Source: Sapria himalayana
Lineage: Eukaryota > Streptophyta > Magnoliopsida > Malpighiales > Rafflesiaceae
Direction of reading: 5' to 3'
Length of the DNA stretch: 64,000 nucleotides
Assembly (NCBI GenBank): GCA_029783825.1
Contig: JAREIK010003361.1
Coordinates: 32,171 to 96,170 of the forward strand
Positions 50,461-62,623 of this stretch are shown piece by piece. Each line of letters starts with the position of its first letter. Position 1 is the stretch's first letter. A model generated the notes under the pieces. The model was not told the DNA's origin. It did not search any database and was given only the letters and a program-made list of their open reading frames with translations. A program made the translations under genes and the position numbers.

Positions 50461-51161
50461 TTATCATTTCCCTTAGTACATTCTTTAATATCATGACCCA
50501 TTTTATTGCAGAAGTTATAATAAGGAGGTAAATAATCTGGAAGGATGGGTTGCCAAAACCCCTCCTCAACACTTCCAATCCACGGTCTCTATGGAGGTGT
50601 GTGTTGGAGATTTACCTCCACGCACACCCTAGCAATGCTTGGCCAAATCAAATATGTCATTGCCTCATGCATGATTAAAAGTTTTTTCAAACAGTGAGAA
50701 ATGGAGAAGAGAGAGAGCTTATTAAAAACTTGAAAAGGTATTTTCGGTAAAGAGAACCATACTAGGGCTAATGGACATTCTTCTAATGGCATGAACTTAG
50801 GCATTCGTTTCAATATTCTAATAAGGTATCTATCAATCATTCATAGCCTTCGTATCCATATAGGATGAAAGTCCTATTCCACTTAGAATTGCAAGAATAT
50901 GGTTTTTCCTTCATAAAACACCATTTAAACACTAATTTTAGCTTCAGCATAGTGAAAAATGCATGAATAACATCAAATTGAAGCTTACCGTGAGAAAACT
51001 TGTCGATTAATGTATAGGAGAAGGGTTCAGCAAGCTTTACTAATTCAACCTTCGGGAATAGTAATGCGGGTTCTTCATTTTCATTCAGTTTCTAGGACAT
51101 ATTAGCACGACCTCCTTACCAATATTCACATATGATTTCTTATTGGTTAAGAAATCATTAT
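50461..51161 (-). pseudogene. LINE-3 ORF1 (DUF4283 domain and zinc knuckle)
   Basis: The minus strand at 50,589-50,840 reads ILKRMPKFMPLEECPLALVW and then ARVCVEVNLQHTPP, matching LINE-2 VLKWMKNFSPLEEAPIAPVW and ARVSVEYNLLLQPP. The zinc knuckle near 50,490-50,530 reads YNFCNKMGHDIKEC. The first Cys of C-x2-C-x4-H-x4-C is Tyr, the rest is intact. The presumed start is the ATG in AAAATGGAG near 51,161. Confidence 0.78.
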
Positions 51162-51275
51162 TCTCCATTTTAGGATTAAAATGGAGCTTTTCTTGCTCAA
51201 AAATGGAAGTTTCTTTCTCAAAAAATGCTACTTTATCTCTCTAGAATTGAGAGCTGTGAGTTTTCAAGAGGAAGA
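51162..51275 (-). other. LINE-3 5' untranslated region
   Basis: It shares TCTCTCTAGAATT followed by GAGAGC (plus-strand view, about 51,236-51,258) with the LINE-2 leader at about 62,690-62,710. This suggests a conserved 5' leader or internal-promoter segment. Immediately to the right begins the TTC/TCC array. Confidence 0.65.
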
Positions 51276-54200
51276 TCTCTCCTCCTCCTTTTTATTATCC
51301 TTTCTTTTCATTCTTCTTTTACTCCTCCTTCTCCTTTCTAGCATTCGTATTATTCTCCTACTTATCTTCCTCCTACTTCTACTTCAACTTTTATTCTTTT
51401 ACTTCTTCTTATTCTTTTGTTTTTTTTTATTTCTTCCTTTGCTTTTTTTGCTTCTCCTCCTATTTTTCTTCTATTTCTTGTTTTCATTATTCATCTTCTC
51501 CTACGTCTTCTTCTCCTTTTTCTTATCCTACATTTCATTCTCCTTTGTATTTTTTTCTCCAACTTTTTTTATTTTTTTTATTCCTCTTCTTCTTATTCTT
51601 CTCCTTCTTCTCTTTCTTATTCTTCTTATTCTTCTCCTCCTCCTCCTCCTCCTTCTTCTTTTTTTCTCCTTCTTCCCTTCATTTTTCTTGAGATTCTTAT
51701 TCTACTTCTTCTTCTTTTCCTTCTTCTTCATCTTCTTCTACTTTTTCTTCATCATCTTCTTCTACTTCTTCTACATCTACTTTTTCTTCTTCTTCTCCTT
51801 TTTATTCTACTGATTATTCTTCTTCTCCTTCTTCTTCTTCTTCTTCTTCATTTTCTCATTCTTCTTCTTCTTTTACTCCTGATTTTGTTCTTCTCCTTCT
51901 CCTTCATCTTCTTAATCTTTATCTTCTCATTATAATTTTTCTTCTTATTCTGCTTCTTTTTTTTACTACTACTACTACTAATTCTTCTTCTTCTTCTTCT
52001 TCTACAACTTCTACTGCTTATTCTCCTTCTCCTTATTATTCTCTTCTAACTCATTTTTCTTCTTCTTCTCCTTTTTCTTCTCCTACTTATTCTTCTTATT
52101 ATTCTCTTTCTTTTTCTCTTTCTTCTTCTCTTTCTTCTTCTCCTTCTACTTTTTCTCCTTCTCCTATTGTTTTTCTTATTCTCTTCTTCCTCCTTCTTCT
52201 TCTTCTATTGTTTTACTTATTCTCCTCTTCCTCCTCTTTCTTCTTTTCCATCTACTTATTCTAATTCTTCTTATTCTTCTACTTCTTTTTCTATTTCTTC
52301 TTCTTCTCCTAATTCTTCACATTTTTCTTCTACTCATTTTTCTTTTCCTTCTTATTATCCTCCTTGTTCTTCTTGTCCTTATTCTTCTCTTTCTTATATT
52401 TCTTCTTGTTTTTATTCTATTTTTCCTTTTTTTACTCATTCTTCTTTTTCTCATTATTCTACTACTTCACCTTCTTCTTCTTCACCTTCTTTTTCTTGAC
52501 CTTATTCTTATTTTATTTCTTCTTCTTCTTCTTCTTTTTCATCTTTTCTCATTCTTCATCTCCTCTTCAAACATTTTCTTCTTCTTATGCTTCTTTTTCT
52601 TCTTCTTCCTTTCATCCTTGTTATTCTCTAACTTCTTCTTCTCTTTCTTCTCCTTATATTTCTTCTATTTCTTCTTCTTCTTCTACTTCTTCTAATTTTT
52701 TTACCTTCTTCTTTATCTCCTCCTTCTTTTTCTACTTCCTATTCTCCTCCTCCTCCTCCTCCTTCTATTCCTTCTCCTCCTCCTCCCTCCTCCTTCTTCT
52801 TCTTCTTCTCCTCCTCCTCCTCCTCCTCCTCCTCCGCCGCCATCTTCTTCATCTTCTTTTACTCCTCCCCCTCTTGTCTTCCTCCTCCTCCACCTTCTTC
52901 TTCTTCTTCTTCTTCTTCTTTTACTCCTCCCCCTCCTGTCCTCCTCCTCCTCTTCCACCACCTTCTTGTTCTTCTTCTTCTTCTTCTTCTCTTCTCCTCC
53001 TCCTCCTCCTCCTCCTCCTCCTCCTCCTCTCCTCCTCTCCTCCTCCTCCTCCTCCTCCTTCTACTTTATCTTCTTTTTATCCTTTTTCTTTTTGATCTCC
53101 CATTGTTGTTGTTCTTTTTTTTCTTCTCCTCCTCCTCCTCCTTTTTGTGCTTCTTCTCCGTATTGTTATTATTCTTCTTATTTTTCCTTTTTACTTCTTA
53201 TCATTCTTCTTTTTGTTCTTCTTCTTATTCTTTTTCTTCTTCTCCGTCTTCTTCATATTCTCTTTCTTCTTCTCTTCCTTTTTCTTCTTCTACTTTTTCT
53301 TCTTCTACTTTTTCTTCTTCTTCTTTTTCTCTTTTTTATTCTGTTCCTCCTCCTCCTCCTTCTTCTTTATCTCTGTCTTATTCTTTTCCTCCTTTTTCTT
53401 CTTCTCCTTTGTCTTCTTCTGCTTCTACTTATCCTATTTATTTCCTTTTACTTCTTCTTCACCTTTTTTTTATTTAGCTTCTTTTTCTTTTTTCTCTTTC
53501 TTCTTATTTGTTATCTTCTTCATTTTATTATTATTATTATTATTATTATTCCTCTACTCCCCTTCTTCCTTCTCTTCATCCTACTTCCTCTCCTTCTTTT
53601 TCTTATCCATCTTTTTCTCCTTTTTCTTATCCTTCATCTTCTTTTCATTCTTTTTCTTCATCTTTTTCTCCTTCAATTTCTTCTTTTCCTCCTCATTCGT
53701 CTTCTTCTAGTTTTTTGTTCTTCTTTTTATTCTTCTTCTACATTTTATTCTTTTATTTCTTCTGATTCTTCTTTTTTTTTCTTAATCTTATTATTATTAT
53801 TCCTCTTCATATCATTCTTATTCTTATCCTTCTTGCTCTTCTCCTTTTTCTTCTATTCCTTTTTTTTCTCCTCCTCAACTTATTCATAATCTTCTTCTAC
53901 TCCTCCTCTTCCTCCTTCTCATTCTTCTTCTTCTCTTTATACTTCTTCTACTTATTCTTTTTCTTATTCATTTCTTTTTTATTTTTCTACTTCTTCTTTT
54001 ACATATTCTTGTTATTTTAATTCTCCTCATTCTTCTCCTTCTTATATTTTTATTCTTATTTTGGTCTTTCTTCTTCTTTCTTATTCAACCTCTCCTCCTC
54101 CTTCTTATTCTATTTCTTATTCTCATTCTCCTTCTATTTCTTCTTCTTCTTCTTTTACTTATTTTTCTCTTCTTATTATTCTCCTTCTTCTACTGATATT

Positions 54201-56427
54201 TTTTTTGCTTCTTCTACTCCTTTTCATTCTACTACTACTACTACTTCTTCTTCTTCTTCTTTTCTTCTCCTCCTCCTCCTCCACCTCCTGCACCTCCTCC
54301 TCCTTCTTATCCATTTTCTCCTCCTTCTCCTTCTTCTCCTCCTCCACCACCACCTCCTCCTTCTTCTCCATCTTCTTCATTTCTATTTTCTTATTCTCCA
54401 TTTTCTTATTATCCTCCTCCTTCTTCTCTACCTTTTTCTCCTTCTTCTTCTTCTCCTCCTCCTCCTCCTACTTTTTCTTCTTCTTGTCCTCCTCCTTCTA
54501 CGTATTCGTGTCCTCCTCCTTCTTTTCCTTCTTCTTCTACATTCTTTATTATCCTTCTTCATCTTCCTCGTCTTCTCCTTCATCTTCTTATTTTTTATTT
54601 TTCTTCTTCTCCTTCTTCACCACTTTTCCTTTTATTTCTTCTTTCCCTCATTTTCCATCTTTTTCTTCTTATCCTTCTTTTTATTATCTTTTTTTTCTTA
54701 TCCTTCTACTTATTTTCCTTCTTCTAATTATTCTACTTCTACTTTTTAACTCTTCTTCTTCTCTTACTTATTCTTCTTCTTTTAATTATTCTATTACTTC
54801 TTTTCTTATTCTTCTTATTCTTCGGCTCCTTTTTCTTATCCTCCTCAACTTTTTTCTTCTACTACTACTACTACTTCTTCTTCTTCTACTTCTTCTGCTT
54901 CTGCTGCTTCTTCTTCTTCTTATAATTATTTTCCTTCTACTCATCATTCTTCTTCTTCTTCTCATTCTCCTTGTTCTACTTTAACTACTCCTCCACCTCC
55001 TCCTTCTCCTCCTCCTTATCCTCCTCCTTATCCTCCTCCTCCATCTTAATATTCTACTTCTTCTTCTTTTGATTCTTCATCTAATTCTTCTCCTCCTATT
55101 CCTTTTCAACCTCCACCTCCTCCTCTTCTTCCATCTTCTTCTTCTTAATGTTCTTCTTATCTTTCTGATTCTTCTTCTACTTCTTTTTTTTCCTACTTCT
55201 CCTTCTCCTTTGTATTCTTTATCTTCTTCTTCTACTTCTCGTTCTCATTCTTCTACTTCTTCTTTTTTACTTTTTTTTCTACTTCTCCTCCTCATCCTTC
55301 TCGTTTTACTTATTCTTCATCTTTTTCTTGTTCTTCTTCTTTTTCACTATCTTTTTCTTCTCCTTGTCCTTCTTGTTCTTCTTCTTATTATCCGCCTTCA
55401 CCTTTTCTTCTTCTTATTCTCCTCATTCTCCTTCACCTTTTTCTTCTTCTTATTCTCTTCATTCTCCTTCACCTTTTTCTTCTTCTTATTCTCATCATTC
55501 TCCTTCACCTTCATATTATTCTTTTTCTTATTCTTGTTCCCCACTTCAACAATTTCTCCATTTTCTTCTTCTCATTATTATTCTTCTCGATCATTTTATT
55601 ATCCATTTTTTATTCTAGTCTTTATTCTTATTTTTTTTATCCACCTCCTTTTTCTAATTTTCCTCTATCTTCTCCTCCTCTTCATCCTCCTCCATCTTCT
55701 TTTTCTTCTTCTACTTCATCTTCTTGTGCATATTCTACTTCATTTCCATCTTATTCTTTTTATTCTCATTCTACTTCTTATTCATCTATTTCTTATTATT
55801 TTCCTTCTTTTTCTTGTCCTTCTTGTTCATCACCTTCTTCTTTTTTTTCTACTTATTTTTATCTAATTCATCTTCTTCTCCTTCTTCTAATTTTCCTTCT
55901 TTTTTTTCTTCTTCTCTTCCTTCAACTTCTTCTACTTTTTCATATTTTTCTTCTTCTTCTCCTTCTTCTGTCCCTTATTGTTTTTATCCTTCTTCTCCTT
56001 CTCTTTCTTCTACTTTTCTTTTTTTTTCTCCACTTCATTCTTATATTTATCCTTCTTATTTTTTTTATTCTCCTACTCCACCTTTTTTTCTTTTTCTTCT
56101 CCTTTTCCTAATTTTTCTTCTTTTGCTTCTACTTTTTCACCTTCTTCTAATTCTCTTTCTTCTCCTTATCTTACTCCATCTTCTTTTACTTATTTTTCAA
56201 TCGTTTTCTTCTTCTTTATATTCTTCTCTGCATTCTTCTTTTTCATCTTATTATTTTATCTTTTCTTCTTATCCTACTTCTTCTACTTGTCCTTCTTCTG
56301 CTTCTTTTTCTTCTTCTTGTCTATCATCTTCTTCTCCATTATATCTGACTTCCCCTCCTCCTCCTCCTTCTTCTCCTTCTTCATCTTCACATTCTCCTCC
56401 TCCCCCTTCTTCTTTTTCTAAGTCTTC
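51276..56427 (+). repeat. Pyrimidine-strand triplet array 8 (TTC/TCC)
   Basis: This is about 5.2 kb of CTT/TTC triplets with long TCC runs (52,741-52,835; 52,995-53,062) and an ATT run near 53,527-53,551. It also holds a threefold approximately 51-bp repeat around 55,390-55,520 with CTTCACCTTTTTCTTCTTCT cores. It separates the 5' end of LINE-3 from the 3' end of LINE-2. Open frames of up to 307 codons are repeat by-products. Confidence 0.95.
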
Positions 56428-56442
56428 TTCTTCTTATACTTC
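56428..56442. repeat. 15-bp target site duplication, 3' side of LINE-2
   Basis: TTCTTCTTATACTTC is identical to 62,734-62,748. On the LINE sense strand it reads GAAGTATAAGAAGAA and follows an A7 tail. Confidence 0.9.
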
Positions 56443-56538
56443 TTTTTTTAAGGTTTATTTTATTATATATAACCCTCTCTTTTGGCAGAGGAATACCATT
56501 TGTACAAGCTAGCATCTACCCATTTCCCTTTTACACCC
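56443..56538 (-). other. Conserved LINE 3' terminal motif, copy 3
   Basis: On the minus strand, GGGTGTAAAAGGG is followed by AATGGTATTCCTCTGCCAAA, AGAGGGTTATATATAATAAA and A7. It matches the motif copies at 14,541-14,632 and 22,130-22,229. Confidence 0.88.
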
Positions 56539-57408
56539 ATATACAAGAAAGAGCAACAAAAAAGAAAAAAACACAAACTATATAACTTGTTTATTTATTT
56601 CCTTTGAATTCTTTCTCCCGCTCTTTATAATTTCTCTTATCTTTCTGTTTTGAGTCCCCTTACTATCTCCTTGTGCTTTGTTTGATCTCCTTTCTTGCTG
56701 CTCTTATGATTTTTCTCTTTCATTTACCTTCTTTATTTAACTTCAACATTCAACAATTTCCTGCAAAACATATTTGCAATGCATCTAACCATTTATCATT
56801 TCTCATATGCTAACATTCATTTTAATAGCCTCTTATTTGCTGTTTCAGATTCTCCAGAGAAGGTTTTTTCTGCCCTTTTTCAGCTCCTCTAACACCCTTT
56901 CTGTATCCTTTGACGTCTTTCCTTTAGCATGTCTTGCCTTTAGCTTTTCCAGATCTAAAAAGTCTCCTTATCTATTCCTAAACTCTACTTATACAGACTC
57001 TATTAACTTTTAAATCGATAAATTAACACATGACTCCTTCCCTTTTATTCAAGGGTTCGAATATATAACTTGTATTCTAAAGTTCAATTAAAATGACAAG
57101 GTTTTTAGAGCCTTCAAACTTGATTGCCATATCTTGTAGATGTTGTCCTTTCTAAGCAACAACCCTATTATGCTGCTAAGAAAATAGAAAAATCCAGCTA
57201 CAAACAATCATGAGTTTTCTGTATTTTTACCTACTTTTCCTCTTGCTCCTGTTTGACCTGTTGTGTATTCATTTAAATCCAAATTCCTGCCAAGAAAACT
57301 TCACAACACGCAATATTTTATTTCAAGATATATATATTCAATAATGTTATCCACTACTTCTATTATTTATCCCGCTCTGTTCTTGCTTATTCTTAGATAA
57401 GGTAATTC
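56539..57408 (-). other. LINE-2 3' untranslated region
   Basis: About 870 bp of AT-rich sequence lies between the RNase H stop and the terminal motif. No gene or RNA is recognised. The plus-strand frame 56,807-57,013 has no domain. Confidence 0.7.
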
Positions 57409-60400
57409 CTACTTATCTAATCTAGCTATTCCTTTTAGTTTCAACGGTAAAGATTCCTTATCATATTCCGATGCTCCCTCTATCAATCCTATTTTAGCAA
57501 GATTATCTGCCAATGTGTTTGCTTCCCTGTATACATGAGATATTGATGCATCCAATTCTTTAGCAAGATTAACTATTGTTTCTATCTCCTCCTCATGCCG
57601 CCACAATGCTAATTTTTTATTGAATAACTCAACTAGTAGTATTGAATCTACCTGAATTTGCAGATTTGTATATCCTAGCTTTTTGCAAATATATAATCCT
57701 TCTTTTAGCGCTCTAATTTCCGAGTGGAGAGCCGAGGAGGATTTCCCGACAAGTGTGAAGGCTTTCCTAATGCTGCCATCAGAGTTTCTTATTACGCCTC
57801 CTCCTCCTACTAAACCTGTATCCCTATTAAAGCTCCCATTAGTGTTCAAAGATAGCTTCCCTGCTGGAGGCTTATTCCAACTTATGCTTTTAACCCAATG
57901 CCGCCTAATTATGTTAATTGAGAGGTTCCATGTTTTCCTAACTTCTTTTTCTATTTCCTTATTATCTGTTATTATAGGTTTTATACAGGATATATTACAT
58001 ATTTCTTTCTTAATATCTTTTAAAATTTCTTCTGGATTCATTTTTATGTCTTCAATATCTGCTTTTATTCCTTGCTTTCCATATACACCAGATTACTACG
58101 TGTGGTAATTTTTGATTTAACCATTTCTTTGTGGGAGTTTTTGGAGTGTCCCTCCGCCATCTTTTAATTCCCTCTATTAAAGTTACATTGTTATTATTTA
58201 CTTGACTAAGACCCTCCATCTCTCTCCATATTTATTCTGCAATTTTTCCTTCCGAAAATAGATGGTCCAAAGATTCTATTGCTTGATAACAGCAATCGCA
58301 TCTGGATACTATCTTTATACCCTTTCTTTGAATATTTGTATCTACAGGTTAAGCATTCACAAGAGCTTTCCATGCAAGAGAGCACATTTTTTGTGGAGTA
58401 CCTTCCATCCATACCCATTTAAAAAGTGGGTTAATGTGATTTTTCTTTCGTATCAGATTCTTCACCGTTTTAAGTGTAAAATTACCTTGGGGAGTGAGGG
58501 TCCATTTCCAGCCACTCTTCACCATTTTAGAGTGAGAATCTACTATTTCTTTCTGTTTTTCTAACATTTTCCAGTTATTCGAGGCCTTTTTCTTATTAAT
58601 TTTCTCATGTTCTAAGTATTTAGCTCTCATATATCTCGCCCATAAACTATTATTTTCTCTAAGCCTCCGCCATCCTTTACAGTCCCAAGCAGCTGCCAGA
58701 TCATGTAACTTAATCAAACCTAATCCGGCTTCCTCTTTTGGATAGCAAATATCTTCCCATTTCTTCCAGTGTAATTTATTTTTGCCTTCTTTTTTACCCC
58801 ATAAAAAGTTAGCCATATCTTTTTCTAGTTTTTTCGTAAATTTCTTTGGAGGGTGAATAACTGAAAGAAAATGTACCAATGTGCTTTGTAGAACATGAGA
58901 GATTAATGTAATCCTCCCCCCAAAACCCAGAAGTTCTTCTTTCCATCCTGCTATTTTCTTATTTATTTTATCATGTAGTGTTATTAAGTACTCTTCTCTT
59001 AATCTTCCTTCGTATATCGGGCAGCCTAAGTACGTTAGTGCTCCTTTGTTTTGGGTAAATCCTGTAATGTTCTTTACTTTATTGGCTACCTTTTCCTTTA
59101 CTTTCTTAGCTAACATAAACTGACACTTCTTTTTATTTACCATCTGCCCTGTTTCGAATTCGAACGTGTGTAAAAGGTCCATAAAGTTTAATAATGATCT
59201 TCTACTTGCATTTGTAAAAATTATAAGATCATCCGCATAAGCTAGGCAGCCTATTCTTGGGGTGTTTTTTGGTTGTCTGAATAAAATAATCTTTCCTTCA
59301 GACATTCTTTTATTTAAATTTAATATTAGCAGTTCTAAGTATATATCAAATAATAAAGAAGATAGCAGGTCTCCTTGCTTAAGCCTTTTTTTGGCTTGAA
59401 TTCTTCTCCTTTTTTTCCATTTACTATAACTTTAACCCAAATATTAGATACACATCTGTATATCATATCGATGCATAATTCGGAAAAGCCAAATTTTCTC
59501 ATGGCATAACAGAGTATATTCCATTCCACCCTGTCGAAAGCTTTAGATAAATCTAGTTTAATTACTAATTTATTCCCTCTCGATTTACTTGCTAGGTCTT
59601 TCATCATTTCGGACGCCAGTCTTATATTTTCCATCATTAACCTGTTTTTAACAAAGCCCGTTTGTTCCTGGGAAATTATAGAAGGCAGAATATCACTTAA
59701 TCTATTTTGCAAGATTTTTGCCAAAATCTTATATATCGCATTACATAAGCTTATGGGTCTAAAATCCTCTCATTTCTGTGGGGATTTATTTTTTGGAATT
59801 AAAACAATAAGTGAATTTGCCCATGCTTTAGGGATATCCGCCCCTACAAAGAAATTAGTGATGGTAAGAACAAGATCATTTTTAATAATCTCCCAGCATA
59901 CCTGGAAGAAATAATTGTTCCAGCCATCTGGTCCTGCCGCACTATCTTTGTCCAGGCTGAATACTGCATTTTTGACCTCATCCATATCCGGGATCTTCTC
60001 CATCATTTGATTTTGCTCTTGTGTAACATTTAAAGTGATTTCTTTCATTAGTGTGTCCCCTTCGTGTATAGGCTGTCCGCATAGTTGCTTTTTAAAAAAT
60101 TCTTCAAAAAGGGCTCTTATTTTATTATATTCTTCTACCCATTTTCCTTCTTCATTTTTTATACCTTTAATTTTATTTTTATAAGTTTTTATTTTGCTCA
60201 TGTTATGAAAAATTTCATGTTTTTATCTCCTTCTTTCAGCCATTTAACTTTTGCACGTTGTTTCCAGAATATTTCTTCCATGAACAGCTTAAGCCTCAAG
60301 TTGCCTTTCGCCTTACTAAGTGCCATTCTATCTTCTTCATTATTTGTAATTTCATATTCTATTTCTAGCTTATACTTCTTCTTCTGCCTATTTTATTTGT

Positions 60401-61271
60401 TGATTTATATTACCAAAAGTCTCTTTGTTCCATATTTTAATACAACTTTTTAGCCTATATAGCTTTGTTGACAAAACCTGCATAGGTTTTCTCGGTGCTA
60501 GTTCTCTCCAAGATTCTCTTACAATTCTATCAAAGTCCGAATGCTTAGCCCACATATTCTGAAACTTAAAAACACCTTTAATTGAGAGATATCTATGTAT
60601 TGTTATGAGCAATGGGTTGTGGTCTGAACAGGTCCTGTTTAGATGTCTCAGCCCCGTTACCCCATGCGAAGTTGCCTATTTGGCATTACACATGACCCTG
60701 TCCAGCCTTGCCCAAATTGCTCATCTTCTACGCCAATTATTACACCATGTGTAATTTGAACCTATATAATCCACTTCCATCAAATTAGTGCTGGCAATAA
60801 TATCATTAAATTGTGATATCGCCACTTTATTTGGGGTTTTACCACCTTTCTTTTCATGAGCACTTCTTATGACATTAAAATCTCCTCCTATGATCTATGG
60901 AATATTTTTGCTAGCAATACTCTGCATTTCCTTCCATAGATCTAATCTAGCTTTTTTATCATTTTTAGCATAAACAACTGATATTATTTCTTCTTTTTTA
61001 TTATTAGTATAAAAAGTAACTATCTATTCTGTATCTTTTAATATTCAATGTCCAAATAATCATGCCACATGATCCACAGTTTACTATTCAAATTAGCAAA
61101 CGCATTTTTGAACCCTAATAATTCACTATGTTTCATTAGTTGATCTTTTTCTACCATAGGTTCCGCTATAATTATCAACGAACTTTTATGAATTTTTATT
61201 AATTGTTTTAGCCTATTAATTGATGGGTTATTTGCTATCCCTCTAATATTCCAATAGAGACACATATCCAT
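57409..61271 (-). pseudogene. LINE-2 ORF2: endonuclease, reverse transcriptase, zf-RVT, RNase H
   Basis: The start is the Met at 61,271 (MDMCLYWNIRGIANNPS). The endonuclease (60,400-61,271) has IIGGDFNVI, IWARLDRVM and SDHNPLLI, the conserved catalytic motifs of the fold. RT has AAGPDGWNN (about 59,950), QTGFVKNR (59,660), KLDLSKAFDRVEW (59,550) and GCLAYADDLIIF (59,235). The thumb and zf-RVT region (58,100-59,100) has YLGCPIYEGR, FKWVWMEGTPQKMCSLAWKA and VIWCIWKARN. RNase H (57,409-57,900) has NTNGSF (Asn replaces the first catalytic Asp), SEIRALKEGL, QVDS and TLADNLAKIG. Breaks are a frame change near 61,045; stops near 60,900, 60,725 and 60,670; frame changes near 60,390; TGA at 59,770; a one-base loss near 59,380 in the GLRQGD motif; TAA at 58,349; a stop near 58,240; and a frame change near 58,080. 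The enzyme would perform target-primed reverse transcription. Confidence 0.92.
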
Positions 61272-62623
61272 TAATTATTGACTTTGCCTGAGATCTAGTT
61301 GTACATTTAGACTCGTAAGTCTTATTCAAATGTTTCTTCATGTTTCTTGGAGTTTTAGTTGTATTAGAGAAATTATGCATTATTTCATTGTATTTTACCT
61401 GTTGCCCGAGGTGTATAGCCATCCTTTTTATAGATTCCATGGCTTGATCTCTGGATAGCTTTCCCCAGTCTTCCTCATAAATTTCCAAATCATCTTTTAT
61501 CTTTGCTAATGGGCCTTCCCCATTTTCTTCTTCCTCGCTTAGTGAAGGGCAGCTAAATACCTCTGCATTCTCATCTGGAAAATCCAAGAGATCTCCTCCA
61601 TCCAGCTGTAATCCTCCAGCTTTTCCTTTAAAATTCTTCTAACTTTGAGTTTTCCCCCCTTCTCCTTTTAGCTTTCACCTTCTCCCATCCTTCTTCTGAA
61701 TCCTTCCCTTCACCTTCTTCATCGTTTGTGACTCCATTGGCTTCTATCCTATCGCTCTCTAGCACTCTCTCACCTTCTCCTACCCCTTCCACTTCCCCCT
61801 CAACAAGCTTTTCGGTTTGAACATTTGGGGCTATCTCTTCCTTCCTAACCCATTTTTCTTCACCTCTACCCTTGATTTCCTACTTGTTCCCCTTAACCCT
61901 CTCCTCTTTTCCCACCCTACATTCTTCTATATCATGACCTATCCTTTTACAGCCAAGACAGTATGATGGAAGGTTTTCGGGTATGGCTGTTTGCCAAAAG
62001 CCTTCATCCTGTCCATTTTCCCCACTCCCTATCCATATTTTACTAGGCGGCTGTAAGAGTAAGTTATATTCCACAGATACTCGAGCAGCTCCTGTCCTAG
62101 TCATGGAGGATGTTGCTTCATCCTGAAGCATGGGCTTGCCGAAGCAAGAAGAGATAATATGTATAGATTGCGCATTAAATAAAAACAATGGAAGATTCGC
62201 CAAAGTGATCCATACTGGCGCAATGGGAGCTTCTTCGAGTGGACTGAAGTTTTTCATCCACTTCAGAACTCGCATAGGGAAGCCATCGACATACCATAGC
62301 CATCTTTGCCACAGCCGATAATAATCCTCCTCCATATAGCATTGAAGAAAAATATGTTTGGCGTCATAATCGGCAAATTTCACACTTCCTTTGAGCTTTA
62401 ATGTAGTAATGAACTACTGTAATACGTTTGCTCGAGGTCTGCCATGGGAAAATTTCCCTATGAGCGTGTATTCGAAAGGTTCCAGGAACCTATGCATTTG
62501 CTCGGTGGAGAAGAAGATAGCGGGACTCCCGTTCTTGGTTCCGAAAGACCGTGGATGTTGCGCGGTCCCTCTTGTAATCGAGGCAAAGGATTTATTATTT
62601 ACTAATAAATCCTTTTGCTCCAT
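61243..62623 (-). pseudogene. LINE-2 ORF1 (DUF4283 domain, CCHC zinc knuckle)
   Basis: The protein would bind LINE RNA in a ribonucleoprotein particle. The chosen start is the Met at 62,623 (MEQKDLLVNNKSF), because the context AAAATGGAG is conserved at LINE-1 and LINE-3; an in-frame upstream Met lies at 62,653. The DUF4283-like region spans about 62,100-62,600 (LKLKGSVKFADYDAKHIFLQ; VLKWMKNFSPLEEAPIAPVW). The zinc knuckle CLGCKRIGHDIEEC (about 61,915-61,960) has all C-x2-C-x4-H-x4-C ligands. A charged tail follows, ending at 61,243. Breaks are TAG at 62,414-62,416 with the frame kept, a stop at 61,880, and a frame change before 61,587. Its end overlaps the ORF2 start by 29 nt. Confidence 0.88.

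Larger units (their letters stand above)
49149..51275 (-). mobile_element. LINE-3: LINE copy lacking its 3' half
   Basis: The minus-strand copy contains the 5' UTR, ORF1 and the first part of the endonuclease. It then stops at 49,149 inside the endonuclease, where LINE-2 homology (ATTACACCATG, 60,741 region) gives way to TTC array. RT, RNase H and the 3' terminal motif are missing, and I find no target duplication between the two array flanks. Loss of the 3' rather than the 5' end is not how LINE insertions normally truncate, so a later deletion or recombination is implied. Confidence 0.88.

Noticed and set aside
50589..50840. Separate small host gene
   Set aside because: It aligns with LINE-2 ORF1 (PLEECPLALVW versus PLEEAPIAPVW) and belongs to LINE-3.
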